A stretch of DNA of 64,000 nucleotides from Huiozyma naganishii CBS 8797 (GCF_000348985.1 NC_035923.1:620001-684000), one strand, 5' to 3'. Numbered from the stretch's first letter, positions 1 through 10,010 are shown. Numbers and translations: made by a program. Notes: generated from the letters alone by a model not told the origin.

Positions 1-1270
1 GGAATACCCTCTCGCATCTTCTGGTGCTCTTTTGATCATTTCGGTGTATGCCTTGACAGCACTTGGCCAATCGCCCTTGGTGAAGTACTCTTTACCTTCT
101 AGACGGGCCTCTTCTGCTTTCTCTGGGTTAATGTAATCTTCCACTTCTCTCTTCTTTTCCTCCTTTTCGGCATGCCTTAATTTTGCTAGGATCTCTGGGG
201 TCCTGTGTTCAGTTAGAGATTTTTGATAGTGGTTGATTGCCTCCTTCAAGTTCCCCATCTTAACGTACGCATTACCGATACGTGCAAAAGATTTTGCAAT
301 TATTTTGTAATCGGCTCTCATTTCTCTACCCTTTTCAATAGCTTCGTTCAAAGTATTTATAGCAGTGTCGTATTCCCCCTTTTCAAATTCTGCAGCAGAA
401 CGGTTATTCAGGTATGTGATATTATTGTCCAACTCCCAGGCCTTGTTGTAGCATGCAATAGCTTCGTCGAAGTTGCGAGCCTTATACGCTTTGTTACCTT
501 CGACTTTGGCTTCTTCGGCAGCTACCTTAGACTCATCTTGATCCACGTCCATCGATTCCGCCTCTGGTTCCGCTTCCTTTGGCTTTTGTTCCTGTTTAGG
601 TTCTTCCTTCTTTGGTTCCCCACCACTTGGAGACTCTGGGTTCTTTGGAGCAGAGTTGGACTGCGATAGGTCTGGCATGTTCAAATCAATGCCCATTAGC
701 GTACCCATGATAGTCATTAGTCTTGGATCGGAAAACAGATCTTGAGCTAGACCGTTTGGATTGCTTCTAAAACTCAAAAGTTTGGCAACCAATTGAGGAT
801 CGTTCATCAATTCTGCAGTCTTGGGGTTGTTCTTCAATTTTTCAATCAAGTTTGGGTCGTTGAACATCTCCGTCAAACCCAAATCAGGTTGGGCTTGTCT
901 TTGACTCTGCACACGTTGAATTTGCTCAATCCCCTCCTTGGCAATCTTGTTGTTAGCATCCAATTCTAACGCTTTCTTGTAACTGGCCTCAGCATCATCC
1001 AAGTTTCCCATCCCAAAATGAGCTGCTCCCTCTCTTGTGTAACCCTTAGCCCATGATGGGTTGATCTTTGTACATTCCAAAGCATCCTTTAAAGCTTCGT
1101 TAAATTTCTGCTCTGATGCATAGGATGCAGAACGATTGGAATATAAAACATGGTTTGGAGTTTCTGAAACTTCAATTGCCTTGGTGAAGAGGTCAACTGC
1201 TTCATCGTATTTCTTGGCAGCGAAGGCCGAATTACCTTGCTGTTTGTATTCGTCAGCCGTTAAAGACATT
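1..1270 (-). CDS. STI1: Hsp90/Hsp70 co-chaperone Sti1, N-terminal 423 codons (cut by window start)
   Basis: Cytosolic adaptor that bridges Hsp70 and Hsp90 during client transfer. The ATG at 1270 opens a reading frame that runs off the left edge, so roughly the last quarter is missing (S. cerevisiae Sti1 is 589 residues). The N-terminus (MSLTADEYKQQGN) is a typical TPR1 start and three TPR helices pairs fill about residues 3-110. A DP-type region rich in LTEMFNDPNLIEKL-like helices follows at about 140-190, then an acidic and Pro/Glu-rich linker, then TPR2A from about residue 260; the frame is cut inside TPR2B. Next gene is BUB3 in the same orientation, as in YOR026-YOR027 of S. cerevisiae. 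A perfect heat-shock element 200 bp upstream argues for Hsf1 control. Identification is firm. Confidence 0.97.
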
Positions 1271-1469
1271 TTATCACTATGAATGTATTTCTTCAGTGGT
1301 GTGAATCAAAAAAAGAAGATGCGTAACTATCTCTTTGATTTTACAATGTTTTAAGTAATCTAGTTCTTTGCCTTGCTGTCAAACGGGACCTAGGACAGTG
1401 GTACTATTCTCCTCTTACTTTATATGAAAACATTCCGTTTTGCCGGTAAAAGTGAAAAATATGCACATT

Positions 1470-1482
1470 TTCTAGAAGATTC
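1470..1482. promoter_or_regulatory. Heat-shock element upstream of STI1
   Basis: The sequence TTCTAGAAGATTC is a perfect three-unit alternating TTC/GAA array with 2-nt spacing, the consensus for Hsf1. It lies about 200 bp upstream of the STI1 ATG. STI1 is an Hsf1 target in S. cerevisiae. Confidence 0.85.
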
Positions 1483-1487
1483 TGCAG

Positions 1488-1495
1488 TCACGTGA
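1488..1495. promoter_or_regulatory. Palindromic TCACGTGA (Cbf1-type E-box)
   Basis: A perfect TCACGTGA palindrome lies 6 bp beyond the heat-shock element in the STI1 promoter. It fits the Cbf1 consensus; Pho4 binds a related core. It could also act for BUB3 terminator-side chromatin; only the motif is seen. Confidence 0.5.
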
Positions 1496-1626
1496 TGCCT
1501 AACAGATCTGGAGGAGATGGTTTAGATCATGAACTATTCAAGTGATGGGCGATGCCCTATGTCGACTATCTGTAGTACCAACAGGTGATGTATCGTGAAC
1601 TCGATCGTTTCCAATTCCTTTATCGT

Positions 1627-2619
1627 TTACAGTTTTATCAGATACAAACTGCTCGGCTGCAAATCAACGTCTTGAGAGAATGTTGGGTTGGTCTTGAAAG
1701 AGTCATCTGATGTGGCTACACATATGTACCCTTCATTAACAGCTATTTTGACTACGCTGTTTTCGTCAAATTTAGCAAACTGTTTTATCTTCCTTTTTGT
1801 AGTGAGGTTCCATCCTGAAATGCAGCCATCTGAGCCGCCCGTGTAAAGGATGTCAGAATTGGGTTCAAACCCTAAGGTGTCTACGGGGAACACAAATTGG
1901 ACATCAGTCAAGTTCATGCGATGGCATCTGAAGGCAAATTGTTTGGCAGAATCTTCAAAATACTCAACAGCAACCCTTCCATCAATAGAGCTTACAACGT
2001 ATCCATCACTGTTTGGAGTCAACTTTATATCTCTTACTTGGTACTTTAACGGTGAATCTACCCGTTTTAATAGTCCCATACCATCTCTATTCAAGGGCAA
2101 ATCACACCATTCAATTTTGTTACCTGTTAGAACCAGTATCAAGTAATTGCTGTTACAATCCATTGAAAGGATTTTGCCCTCTAGTTTCTTCTTTGCCGTA
2201 ATAGTGGCAGAAAATTCACTACACTCAAGCACTAGTATGGTTCCATCCCATGACCCCGCTATAATACAATTTGATCTCCATGGCAGCATTCGTATGATAC
2301 CGAGTTGGGCGGGATTCTCTTCAATTGAGACAAACCGATCTTCTTCGCATAGAGCCCTCAGTACCTCTCCCTGGACAGTTCCGACGAAAAACTGAGTAGT
2401 ATTATTTATGTGTATTATGCAACAGCTCAATAATGGATATTGATGGCGGATCCTTTGAAGTAATCTGACTGGTTCGGTTTCATTGCCGTATTCATATATC
2501 GATAACGAACCGTCCCATGCAGTAACCGCTATAAGAGATTGCTCAGTGTCAAAGCATATATCGCTTATATAATCATGTGAAACATCGAGAAGCCGTAAAG
2601 GTTCTGTATTGTTCATCAT
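1627..2619 (-). CDS. BUB3: Spindle assembly checkpoint WD40 protein Bub3
   Basis: Kinetochore checkpoint protein that binds phosphorylated MELT repeats and recruits Bub1 and Mad3. The 330-residue product is a seven-bladed WD40 propeller with diagnostic stretches DYISDI near the N-terminus, AWDGSL, VGTVQGE, SWDGTI, SSIDGRVAVE, TGGSDGCISGWN and ATSDDSFKTN, the last matching the Bub3/Rae1 family closely. Length is near the 341 residues of S. cerevisiae. Two adjacent Met codons (2619 and 2616) could both start; the first is used here. It lies between STI1 and HST3, all on the minus strand, the same trio as YOR025-YOR027. Confidence 0.96.
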   Translation of the reverse strand: MMNNTEPLRLLDVSHDYISDICFDTEQSLIAVTAWDGSLSIYEYGNETEPVRLLQRIRHQYPLLSCCIIHINNTTQFFVGTVQGEVLRALCEEDRFVSIEENPAQLGIIRMLPWRSNCIIAGSWDGTILVLECSEFSATITAKKKLEGKILSMDCNSNYLILVLTGNKIEWCDLPLNRDGMGLLKRVDSPLKYQVRDIKLTPNSDGYVVSSIDGRVAVEYFEDSAKQFAFRCHRMNLTDVQFVFPVDTLGFEPNSDILYTGGSDGCISGWNLTTKRKIKQFAKFDENSVVKIAVNEGYICVATSDDSFKTNPTFSQDVDLQPSSLYLIKL

Positions 2620-3040
2620 TTACCCTAGCTGTCTTTTTTATTCTTTTCATCTCATGCTAGGATGCTCATTCATACTTCAGTTTCATTTGTTTACATTTCG
2701 ATGAGAAAAAGTAGAGATATATTGAAAAGAAAGGTAGACTTGAATACAGTTTCACTCCATGCTTGAAAGTGTATTGATAATGTTATTCATTGAAGACTGA
2801 CAGAGGAGGTTGAGTGTAGTCACTATGTTTTGTAAAAAGTCCTATTTAAACTAGTCGATTGCGCTGTGTTTTTTCCTTGTATACTTGATAATAGAGATAT
2901 TTATATGCTTGTTCGGAATACACATGCAGAAGTGATTAACTTCGTTATACTTTACTTAGAGGAAATAGGTAGAAGATAAAATACAATGAAAAGGGACTGG
3001 AGTGAATACTTCGTAGAGATAATACTGTCATTTCAGCTCA
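2620..3040. other. BUB3 promoter / HST3 3' region
   Basis: 421 bp of AT-rich DNA with no convincing ORF, RNA gene or repeat. It should hold the BUB3 promoter and the HST3 terminator. Confidence 0.8.
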
Positions 3041-4537
3041 TTAGAGAGTTGAAATATTTTTTGCCCTTTTGCACTCACGAAAGTCATCTCCCGTAGCTAT
3101 TAGTTTTCGTTTAATGTCATTCAGAACGCCCCCCTTCATATCCTTTTCACCACCGTCTTTTTCTTCTAACATAAGTTCTTCTCTTACTGGGGTCGTGGGA
3201 GGTGTGTTGAAGCTTTCCGACTCTTTAGTTCTTTTGGTTTCTTCGGCTTTACTCTTTCTCAATTCGCTGGCCTCTCTTTTCAGCTGCCTTTGTCTTTCAA
3301 CTTGTCTTTGTGCTTTGAAAAAATCAGGGATTTCGTCTTCCAGGAAATCAACCCAGCTGTCGCAGTCTTCCCAGATTTGATAGTCGATAATGCCATGCCA
3401 CGAAGAATCACCGATGCTAGTTTTGTTGACAAGTACCACAAGTCCGCCCTTTTCATGGACCTGTTTGCTGATCTGTTTTACAAGTTTTTTAACACCATCA
3501 ACTTTCAAACTAGTACCCATGATAATAAAGAAGTCGGGCTTCCCCTTGCAGATATCAAAATTCAGGCCTTGAGATATTATTTCACCAGAAGGGTGGTTCT
3601 CACCGTACAGGACTATATTCGGCCTCAGAAGTCCAACCGTATCAACTACCCTTTTGCCCTGTTGCGACCTCTTCATATTGATTTCAGCACAATTTGGGCA
3701 AGAGGGAAGTTCTCCCCTGCGGAAAGACCTTGCATATGACCTACTCCATTGCACAATGTGAAAACATTTGGTACAGTTTAAAGTGTTCAGATCACCATGC
3801 AGTTGAACGACGTCAAAATTCTTCCAAGTGGCATTGAAGCCCTCTTTCTTTTCCTGCTCTTTTTCTTGTAGCTGTTGATGTATATTGTGCAAGCTATTGG
3901 TCTCTAGCTCATTGAGGTAAGTCTTGGTTTGTCCCTTACTCGACAATTCGAGACCCAGGTTGTTCTCTAAACCATCAATATTTTGCGTATAGCAACGCAG
4001 CATTTTATTTCTGTTTTTTAAGTGTGCAATAAATCTGTGTGTCTTGGTTGGTCTCGCTGTCTGGACACTGCTGTACAGCTTTTCCATGAAAGTAGCCCAG
4101 ACAGAGATCTTCATCTCGTCTCTAAACAGCGAAATATCAAACATCTCTTGGCCTGAACTAATGTTGATCTTCGGGTACTCCGATTTCACCTGCTTGTATA
4201 GCCCGTTTGCAGAACGAAAATCTGGGATACCGGCATTACACGAGATACCGGCGCCCGTCAGAACAATAATTCTCTTCGATCTGCTCAACGATTTATTAAT
4301 ATTCTGCAACAGCACATTATCCTCATCCAATTCTGAAATGTGAATCAGCTTTTCTGTAATAAAATCCTCCCTTTTCCTTCGCGGTTTAGCACCAACGACA
4401 GATTGGGCACGGACCAGTTTGCAGGGAATTCTACCATTTTCGACTGTAACCCTCCTGACTTGGTTTATCGTTAGATCCGTCTCGTCAAAGGACGAAGACC
4501 TTTGATCTCCTGTGAGGAGTTGTATAGACGTTGTCAT
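3041..4537 (-). CDS. HST3: Sirtuin NAD+-dependent histone H3 K56 deacetylase (Hst3/Hst4 type)
   Basis: Nuclear class I sirtuin expected to remove H3K56 acetylation after S phase. The start is the ATG at 4537, giving 498 residues; an upstream in-frame TTG is not a yeast start. Rossmann motifs GAGIS (95-99) and NAGIPDFRS (101-109), TQNIDG (184-189), the catalytic His of QLHGD (about 247), and the zinc cysteines at about 255, 258, 280 and 283 are all intact. A roughly 40-residue Gln/Glu/Lys-rich insert lies between TQNIDG and the catalytic His, and the C-terminal tail is long, basic and probably coiled, so it is longer than the 447-residue S. cerevisiae protein. Gene order next to BUB3 supports HST3 rather than HST4. 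Confidence 0.88.
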   Translation of the reverse strand: MTTSIQLLTGDQRSSSFDETDLTINQVRRVTVENGRIPCKLVRAQSVVGAKPRRKREDFITEKLIHISELDEDNVLLQNINKSLSRSKRIIVLTGAGISCNAGIPDFRSANGLYKQVKSEYPKINISSGQEMFDISLFRDEMKISVWATFMEKLYSSVQTARPTKTHRFIAHLKNRNKMLRCYTQNIDGLENNLGLELSSKGQTKTYLNELETNSLHNIHQQLQEKEQEKKEGFNATWKNFDVVQLHGDLNTLNCTKCFHIVQWSRSYARSFRRGELPSCPNCAEINMKRSQQGKRVVDTVGLLRPNIVLYGENHPSGEIISQGLNFDICKGKPDFFIIMGTSLKVDGVKKLVKQISKQVHEKGGLVVLVNKTSIGDSSWHGIIDYQIWEDCDSWVDFLEDEIPDFFKAQRQVERQRQLKREASELRKSKAEETKRTKESESFNTPPTTPVREELMLEEKDGGEKDMKGGVLNDIKRKLIATGDDFRECKRAKNISTL

Positions 4538-5071
4538 GACTTTTTCCGTTTTATATGTTCCCTCCAAAGCTGTAAAAGGGATAGAATAGGCTCAATATTG
4601 ACCTCACGTTCCAATTTTTTTTGGTCTTCCTTCCCACGAACTGCGTTAAAGGATAAATGCGTCCCCCTTTTGAGTATCTGTATTTAAGTAGTAGTCTTTG
4701 CTCAAGTTTCATACGACGTAATTTCCGTGTCTTCCCACTTTTTTTCTTCGTTGTTTAATGCACTTTTACTTTTTTGGGTACTATATTATGTTCTTACCGT
4801 ATTGGGTAAAAGAAGCCCTTCACTGTTTGTAGCAGTGGCACTTTTGACAGGTCCTCGTTGGGCCAGTTACTGTTGAGGGTAGCATGGGTTGTCGTAATCA
4901 TTTCTTTACATGGAAAAGGTAAGATGAAGATATAAAAATATATAGATGAGATCAGGAAGTGGAACAAAAAAACAAAAAGAAAGAACGAGGACAAAATGGA
5001 CCTCACGAATAGTAAACTTACATTTAGTTGTTGCTGTTTTTGCTTTTCCATGTATATTCAATCATCAGAAA
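4538..5071. other. HST3 promoter / SNF1 3' region
   Basis: 534 bp between HST3 and SNF1, both on the minus strand. Holds T-rich tracts and the small candidate ORF at 4794-4901; nothing else is supported. Confidence 0.75.
4794..4901 (-). CDS. Possible 35-residue small protein, unrecognised
   Basis: In the HST3-SNF1 gap an ATG at 4901 with an A-rich context (AAAGAAATG) opens a 35-codon frame starting MITTTHATLN and ending GFFYPIR. A TATA-like tract lies 30-50 bp upstream on the same strand. I do not recognise the product and a chance ORF of this size is quite possible. Only conservation in related species would make it a gene. Confidence 0.2.
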   Translation of the reverse strand: MITTTHATLNSNWPNEDLSKVPLLQTVKGFFYPIR

Positions 5072-6997
5072 TCATGCGTTTTGACTGTTCACGGCCAGCT
5101 CCATAATCAGTTTCGTGGTCAAATGTAAGAATGGGTAAGCAGAAAAGGTACTCATCTCGTCGTCGGAGATGGTGGAGTGTCTTGTTGCCTCACCGTAACT
5201 ACTCTCCCAACCATCGAACTTAAAATCGACCAGATAGTTGTTCGTCTCGATTTGAAACAACTGGATAACCATTTTCATCAGATCAGGAATCTTTTCGTTG
5301 TTGGTTCTATTTTGTTCGACGTCGTACTTCCATCTGACTCTTATGGTCCACAAATCCTCTTCGGAAGGTTTGGCCCACTCGGCACCTAGATTCTTCAAAG
5401 CAATGTAAATCTCGCCCATGACATCCAACGGGTACGAATGAGATCGTATACCGAAATGCCATCTCGTTTTCGATTTCTTGTTTACCAAAGGCGATATCTT
5501 AGACGCAGCTGGGAACCCCTGTGCTAGCATGTTAGCTCTGTGGATTTGGGGCAGAGACGTAGGCAAAATGGAGATCGTGGAGTCCTCCTCTTTCGACTGG
5601 TCCATGAAGGGAGCCTGGTGGTACGTTCTGTGTCTAGTCGTTGAGCTTGCGTGACGTTTCTTCTCATGACGGTCCTGTGGGGGTGCAGAACTAATTGGCG
5701 TCTCCTGCTGCAGTGCTTGCTGGCCGTCTGCGGTTTCAACGGCCGTGCCAGAAGCCTGCTTCTTTTGGTAAGATGGCGGAGCCTGCGCCAGGAAAGTGTC
5801 AAGTGCATCACCGTTGTTGGCAGACTCGTCATTGCCCTTGTTTAGGTTTTCCAAGAGCGATTTGTTTTCCTTCATCAGCATGTAGGCGTCTCTGATTTCA
5901 TTCAAGTTTGAGTTATCCTCGTTCGACTCCAATGATTCGTAGATTTCCTCTTTATCATAGCCCATAGTTCTCGACAATGCATTGACTAGGTCGTCATCAA
6001 TTTCCTCTGGCTGATTGTCCTCCATGGCGTCGTTGCCCTTACCCTCGAAATCATCGCCGTTTCCTCCCTTCAAGTAGTCTGGAATCAAATGATCGGGCAA
6101 GTCAACTTGGAACCACTCATCTTTGAATATCTCACTGATGCTGATTCTGTTCAATGGGTTGACAATCAGCATTTTCTTGATCAGATTGGCTGCACCGAGA
6201 GACAAGAATTTGGGTAGGATGTAGACACCGTTACTAATATTCTTGAACAGCACGGGGATGCTTTCATCATCGAAGGGCAAACGACGGCAGAGCATGACGT
6301 AGAGAATAACACCACAAGACCAGACGTCCACTTCGGGCCCCGCGTACAGTTTCCCACTGATCACCTCCGGCGCAGCGTAGTTGGGGGACCCGCAGGACGT
6401 CTTCAGGAAATTACCATCTGTCATAATGTTGGAAAGCCCAAAATCGGCGATCTTAACGTTCAGGTCCTCATCTAGCAACAGGTTTTCGGGTTTCAAGTCT
6501 CTGTGAACGATCTTATGTCTGTGGCAGTATTCCACTGCACTGATGATTTGCTGGAAAAACCTCCTGGCCTCCTGTTCGCTCATTTTGTCTCGTTGGATAA
6601 TGTAGTCGAACAGCTCATTGCTTGCAAACTCTATCACAATGATAATCTCATCCTTGGACTTGATGACATCGTACAGCTTGATGATATGTGGGTGTCTCAA
6701 CAACCTCAAGTACGAAATCTCTCTCTCAATTCTACCTTGCATATCGCTCTTGGCTAAAACTTTCTTATTGATGATTTTCAGCGCGACTTTTTGGTTTGTC
6801 GTGATGTGGTACGCCAGTTTCACTTTACCGAAGGACCCCTCACCCAGAGTCTTGACGATCTGGTAGTTACCGATTCTGGAACCATCGGACAGTCTCGGAC
6901 GCTGTCCACTAGAGGAGTGTGAACTCCCCCCACTGTGGTGGTGATGGTGGTGATGGTGGTGATGATGTTTCGAAGAGGCGTCTGATTGGTTATCCAT
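5072..6997 (-). CDS. SNF1: AMP-activated protein kinase catalytic subunit Snf1
   Basis: Ser/Thr kinase of the SNF1 complex, needed to relieve glucose repression and respond to energy stress. 641 residues against 633 in S. cerevisiae. An 11-residue His run (11-21) precedes the kinase domain (about 45-296): glycine loop LGEGSFGKV, ATP-site Lys74, HRDLKPEN with Asp167, DFGLS, and the activation loop KTSCGSPNYAAPE with Thr200 as the expected Sak1/Tos3/Elm1 site. A UBA-like autoinhibitory segment around 335-375 (LSRTMGYDKEEI) and the C-terminal Snf4/beta-subunit binding region (TRWHFGIRS onward) follow. It is divergent from the JIP4-type gene, matching YDR475C-YDR477W, whereas HST3 on the other side is a YOR gene, so two S. 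cerevisiae chromosomes are interleaved here. Confidence 0.98.
   Translation of the reverse strand: MDNQSDASSKHHHHHHHHHHHSGGSSHSSSGQRPRLSDGSRIGNYQIVKTLGEGSFGKVKLAYHITTNQKVALKIINKKVLAKSDMQGRIEREISYLRLLRHPHIIKLYDVIKSKDEIIIVIEFASNELFDYIIQRDKMSEQEARRFFQQIISAVEYCHRHKIVHRDLKPENLLLDEDLNVKIADFGLSNIMTDGNFLKTSCGSPNYAAPEVISGKLYAGPEVDVWSCGVILYVMLCRRLPFDDESIPVLFKNISNGVYILPKFLSLGAANLIKKMLIVNPLNRISISEIFKDEWFQVDLPDHLIPDYLKGGNGDDFEGKGNDAMEDNQPEEIDDDLVNALSRTMGYDKEEIYESLESNEDNSNLNEIRDAYMLMKENKSLLENLNKGNDESANNGDALDTFLAQAPPSYQKKQASGTAVETADGQQALQQETPISSAPPQDRHEKKRHASSTTRHRTYHQAPFMDQSKEEDSTISILPTSLPQIHRANMLAQGFPAASKISPLVNKKSKTRWHFGIRSHSYPLDVMGEIYIALKNLGAEWAKPSEEDLWTIRVRWKYDVEQNRTNNEKIPDLMKMVIQLFQIETNNYLVDFKFDGWESSYGEATRHSTISDDEMSTFSAYPFLHLTTKLIMELAVNSQNA
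6935..6967 (-). repeat. CAC/CAT microsatellite coding the Snf1 His tract
   Basis: Eleven consecutive His codons (residues 11-21 of Snf1), mixed CAC and CAT. A similar poly-His run marks S. cerevisiae Snf1 (13 His) and may be a pH-sensing element there. Confidence 0.9.
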
Positions 6998-7793
6998 GAT
7001 ATATTTTTCTGATGGAATACGTCCTTTACTCCTATTCTTCCAATTTCTTTGACTCCCACTCTAGAGATAGTATCTTGGTAATTCGAGTCCAAAAATACAA
7101 AGTATGTGCTTAACGTAAGCTCAATCTTGTTTCGGTGAGCCTAAAACGAAACAAAAACGGGAGGGAGAGCTAGCAACCTAATCAACTGAACAACTCTCCT
7201 TTAGAACCTCTTCTTTCTTTCTTTCTTTCTTCTTTTTTTGGGGGTCGAGAAACAAATATCGCTGGGCCCTCATCGTCAGATGTGATGTATGAACCGTGCC
7301 CTGTGATGATACCAAGCACCTGCCACCATCAACACTTCCAGACCGACCTCTACGTCAACGATACCTTATAAGACACAACACCATAACCGCTCATTTGATC
7401 TCGCGGGGGGGGTGATGCTGATCTACGTAGTGGGTCGAGAATTTTTTACATTAGATTTCCGCAGTCGGGCGAGGGACGATGGTAGACTGAATCGCACTCA
7501 ACAAAGGTAAAATCAGTTCAAAGGTTTAACACCCACCACTCACACCCTTCTCCTCACTGCTTTGCACTGCACTACGCACGGCTGTGTAGATCTTATAAAA
7601 CGTTCAAGGGAAACGAGGTATCAGCCTCCTCAGAAACGTCAAAATTGCCTTTCAGAGGGAAAAAAGGGCCCCCACTTAGTATTAGACCAGCACTCGGATA
7701 AGAACCTCTATATTTGCTAGATTCAACCCTGACGCTTGATCCTGGTTAGCATTTTTGCAGACGTTTGTTATAGGTGTACGTAGTGGGTGTAGT
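6998..7793. other. Divergent promoter region SNF1 / JIP4-type gene
   Basis: About 800 bp shared upstream region. Contains a CTTT microsatellite with a poly-T extension at about 7211-7239, a run of nine G at about 7405, and no convincing gene. Long for this genome, consistent with two regulated promoters. Confidence 0.75.
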
Positions 7794-9695
7794 ATGGACT
7801 GTTCAGAAGATGACGAAAGGTTGCGAACAACGTACAGAAGAGTGCGTTTTGACACTGTGGCTTCCACCACTGGAGATTTGCAGGGTCACTCTGCAAAATT
7901 CGGCAAGTCCGTCTCGTTTGATACAGTTCCCTCCGTTTTGGGATCCTCGAATTATGAGGGTAGTTTCCAAGGGGTCAGGTTACCGTCGCGGTTTGACGCC
8001 TGGGAGATGGATCAAATATCTGACAATGGTATCATATTCGATGACGTCGTTTCAAAATTTCACCATCTCTCGAACAACATGGATAAACTGTTCATCGTAA
8101 CCCCGGAGGGGAAAGTGGTCAGAAGAGATTATCCCAGCACGCCAATGATCACTAACGATTCGATGATTCTAATGCAGGTCCACGATCAGTGGCGCAGTGA
8201 TTGGGAAACAAAGCGGGAGAAATTGGTCACAAATTGGAACCGCATTCAAGAGAGACAAGGTATCTCACAGTACAAGACCCGCGGTGGTATCGGTACGGGG
8301 CTCAAGGCGAGGAAGCTAAGGCTGGTGAATTCGCAGCTCGAAAATGACTACATGCCAAGGACCGTGGTGTGCAATATCAGTGGTAGAAGGCACACATGGG
8401 TGGCCCTAGATTGGACACTAGATAGACTGGCCAAGAATGGTGATCATATCATTGTAGTGGCAAACCTCCCGAAACTAACAAAGACCAACACAACGCAAGC
8501 ATATGACCTGTACCCTTGGGGGGATACAGGGTACTCGGCGGCAGACGTTTTCCCAGCATGTTTGAACATTTTAGAGTATTCCAAATTCCTACTTTCTAAA
8601 AGCAACAAGCACGTTAAAATTACTATCGAAGTCTCTGTTGGTAAAACCAAAAAAATCTTGCTCGATGCAGTCAACTTATACCATCCAAATGCACTTGTAG
8701 TGGGGACGACAAAATGGGAAAGAACGGATACTTTGGTAGAAAAGAAATCCAATTGCTTGAAGGACAAGTTGTGTCTTTACTGCCCAATTCCAGTGTTTAT
8801 TGTCCCCGCTAAAAGAATGTACGTATTTGAACATGAGCTCCAAATCAAATACTCTACAAGTAAGCCACTGCCTCGAACTACGCCATTGCCAAATTTTACT
8901 CTCAACTCTTCTGACTCCTTCAGCACAGGTCATTCAACTAAAGTAAATACCAGTTCTAAAATAGTTAGGGCAATCGACTCAAAGGGGAACGACGACGTAG
9001 ATGATGCTGCCGTTGTGGACAAGCTATACTCTGTGGCAAGAAAATACAGGAGAGTGATGAGACAGCAGATCTCCGAGAACAAATTGGACAGATCACTTAC
9101 AGCATCGAAAAGACACTTGCTGGATTTGGACATCATAATAGATACCTCTACTAAATGCTCCATTGAAATCGACACTCTACCGCAGACGGAACATGACGCC
9201 CCATACAATCAGAACGACGATCTTCTGAAGGGGTTTGGAAAGTTGAAAAGAGTTATAACAGGCGGGACTCCAGTGTACCGTTCAAACCCTAGACCTATGA
9301 TAGATATGGTGGGGACGAGAGGGGATGCGGAGAGACGTTCCAAAACAAGGGTATCTCAAATCAAGTTTGCGCCTGCAGCAAAACAGAAAGACGGCTTAGG
9401 TGGGTTGGGGAGGAAAACCAAAGAAGTTGATACGAATAGCAGGAAGAAGAAGAAGAAAAAAAGGAAGGATAAAATCTCACAAAAGTTGGGTAGTACCAGC
9501 TCGAAAATGTCAGCCATTAGTGGGGGTCTGACGAGTACCACCTCTCATGAAACAACAGGTAGTAAGAGACTCTCTGTGTTTAAAAGTAACAAGACATTTT
9601 CAAGTAGAAGGGGTAGCAGCAGCAGCGATAAATCAACAGCCAGTACAGAGAGTAGCACCAGGAAAAGCTTATCCAAATTATTCGGTTTTAAGTAA
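7794..9695 (+). CDS. JIP4/YOR019W-family protein with universal-stress-protein-like fold
   Basis: Function unknown in S. cerevisiae, where JIP4 (YDR475C) and YOR019W are a duplicate pair. The ATG at 7794 gives 633 residues starting MDCSEDDERL; an earlier in-frame TTG is rejected as a start. Residues about 185-345 (RTVVCNISGRRHTW, WTLDRLAKNGDHIIVVANL, HPNALVVGTTKWER, CPIPVFIVPAKRM) form a USP/adenine-nucleotide alpha-hydrolase-like core. The C-terminal 150 residues are low-complexity, with a Lys-rich block and Ser/Thr-rich tail ending KSLSKLFGFK. Synteny is double: SNF1 on one side fits JIP4, MCO10 and DDL1 on the other fit YOR019W, so I do not assign one name. Confidence 0.85.
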   Translation: MDCSEDDERLRTTYRRVRFDTVASTTGDLQGHSAKFGKSVSFDTVPSVLGSSNYEGSFQGVRLPSRFDAWEMDQISDNGIIFDDVVSKFHHLSNNMDKLFIVTPEGKVVRRDYPSTPMITNDSMILMQVHDQWRSDWETKREKLVTNWNRIQERQGISQYKTRGGIGTGLKARKLRLVNSQLENDYMPRTVVCNISGRRHTWVALDWTLDRLAKNGDHIIVVANLPKLTKTNTTQAYDLYPWGDTGYSAADVFPACLNILEYSKFLLSKSNKHVKITIEVSVGKTKKILLDAVNLYHPNALVVGTTKWERTDTLVEKKSNCLKDKLCLYCPIPVFIVPAKRMYVFEHELQIKYSTSKPLPRTTPLPNFTLNSSDSFSTGHSTKVNTSSKIVRAIDSKGNDDVDDAAVVDKLYSVARKYRRVMRQQISENKLDRSLTASKRHLLDLDIIIDTSTKCSIEIDTLPQTEHDAPYNQNDDLLKGFGKLKRVITGGTPVYRSNPRPMIDMVGTRGDAERRSKTRVSQIKFAPAAKQKDGLGGLGRKTKEVDTNSRKKKKKKRKDKISQKLGSTSSKMSAISGGLTSTTSHETTGSKRLSVFKSNKTFSSRRGSSSSDKSTASTESSTRKSLSKLFGFK

Positions 9696-10010
9696 ATAGT
9701 GCATTGCAAAAAAGGAACTTAATCATAAGGTTCCATTTCCATAGTTGCATATATAATTTTTTCATTCATTCACGTAGCATATCATGTTTAAGTTCACAAT
9801 TGTTGCAGTCATTGGTTTACTCAGTGCTGCTTATAAGTAGAGTTTTGTTCAAAGTGCACCTACCGTTCTCTGCAATATAAACTGTTATGAGAGTTCCCTT
9901 TTTATAATTTTTATAAAGAGAAAATAGAAAAGTCAAAAGGGATAAGTCTTGACGGAGTTCAAAGGGGAGATGACTGAACTATTGTAAATAGTCCAACAGA
10001 GCAAAATACT
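9696..10010. other. Intergenic, JIP4-type gene to MCO10-type gene
   Basis: 315 bp, AT-rich, with TATA-like TATAAA motifs near 9880-9920 that may serve the next gene. No other feature seen. Confidence 0.75.

Larger units (their letters stand above)
1271..1626. other. STI1 promoter / BUB3 3' region
   Basis: Intergenic stretch of 356 bp between the BUB3 stop and the STI1 ATG. Apart from the heat-shock element and the TCACGTGA site I see a TATA-like TTTATATGA near 1420, and no further gene. Confidence 0.8.

Noticed and set aside
4538..4567. Longer HST3 start at 4567, and likewise upstream starts for JIP4-type (7755), NDC1 (41435), RCF1 (43602) and YML6 (53241)
   Set aside because: These begin at TTG or GTG, not normal yeast starts; the next ATG gives the expected N-terminus.
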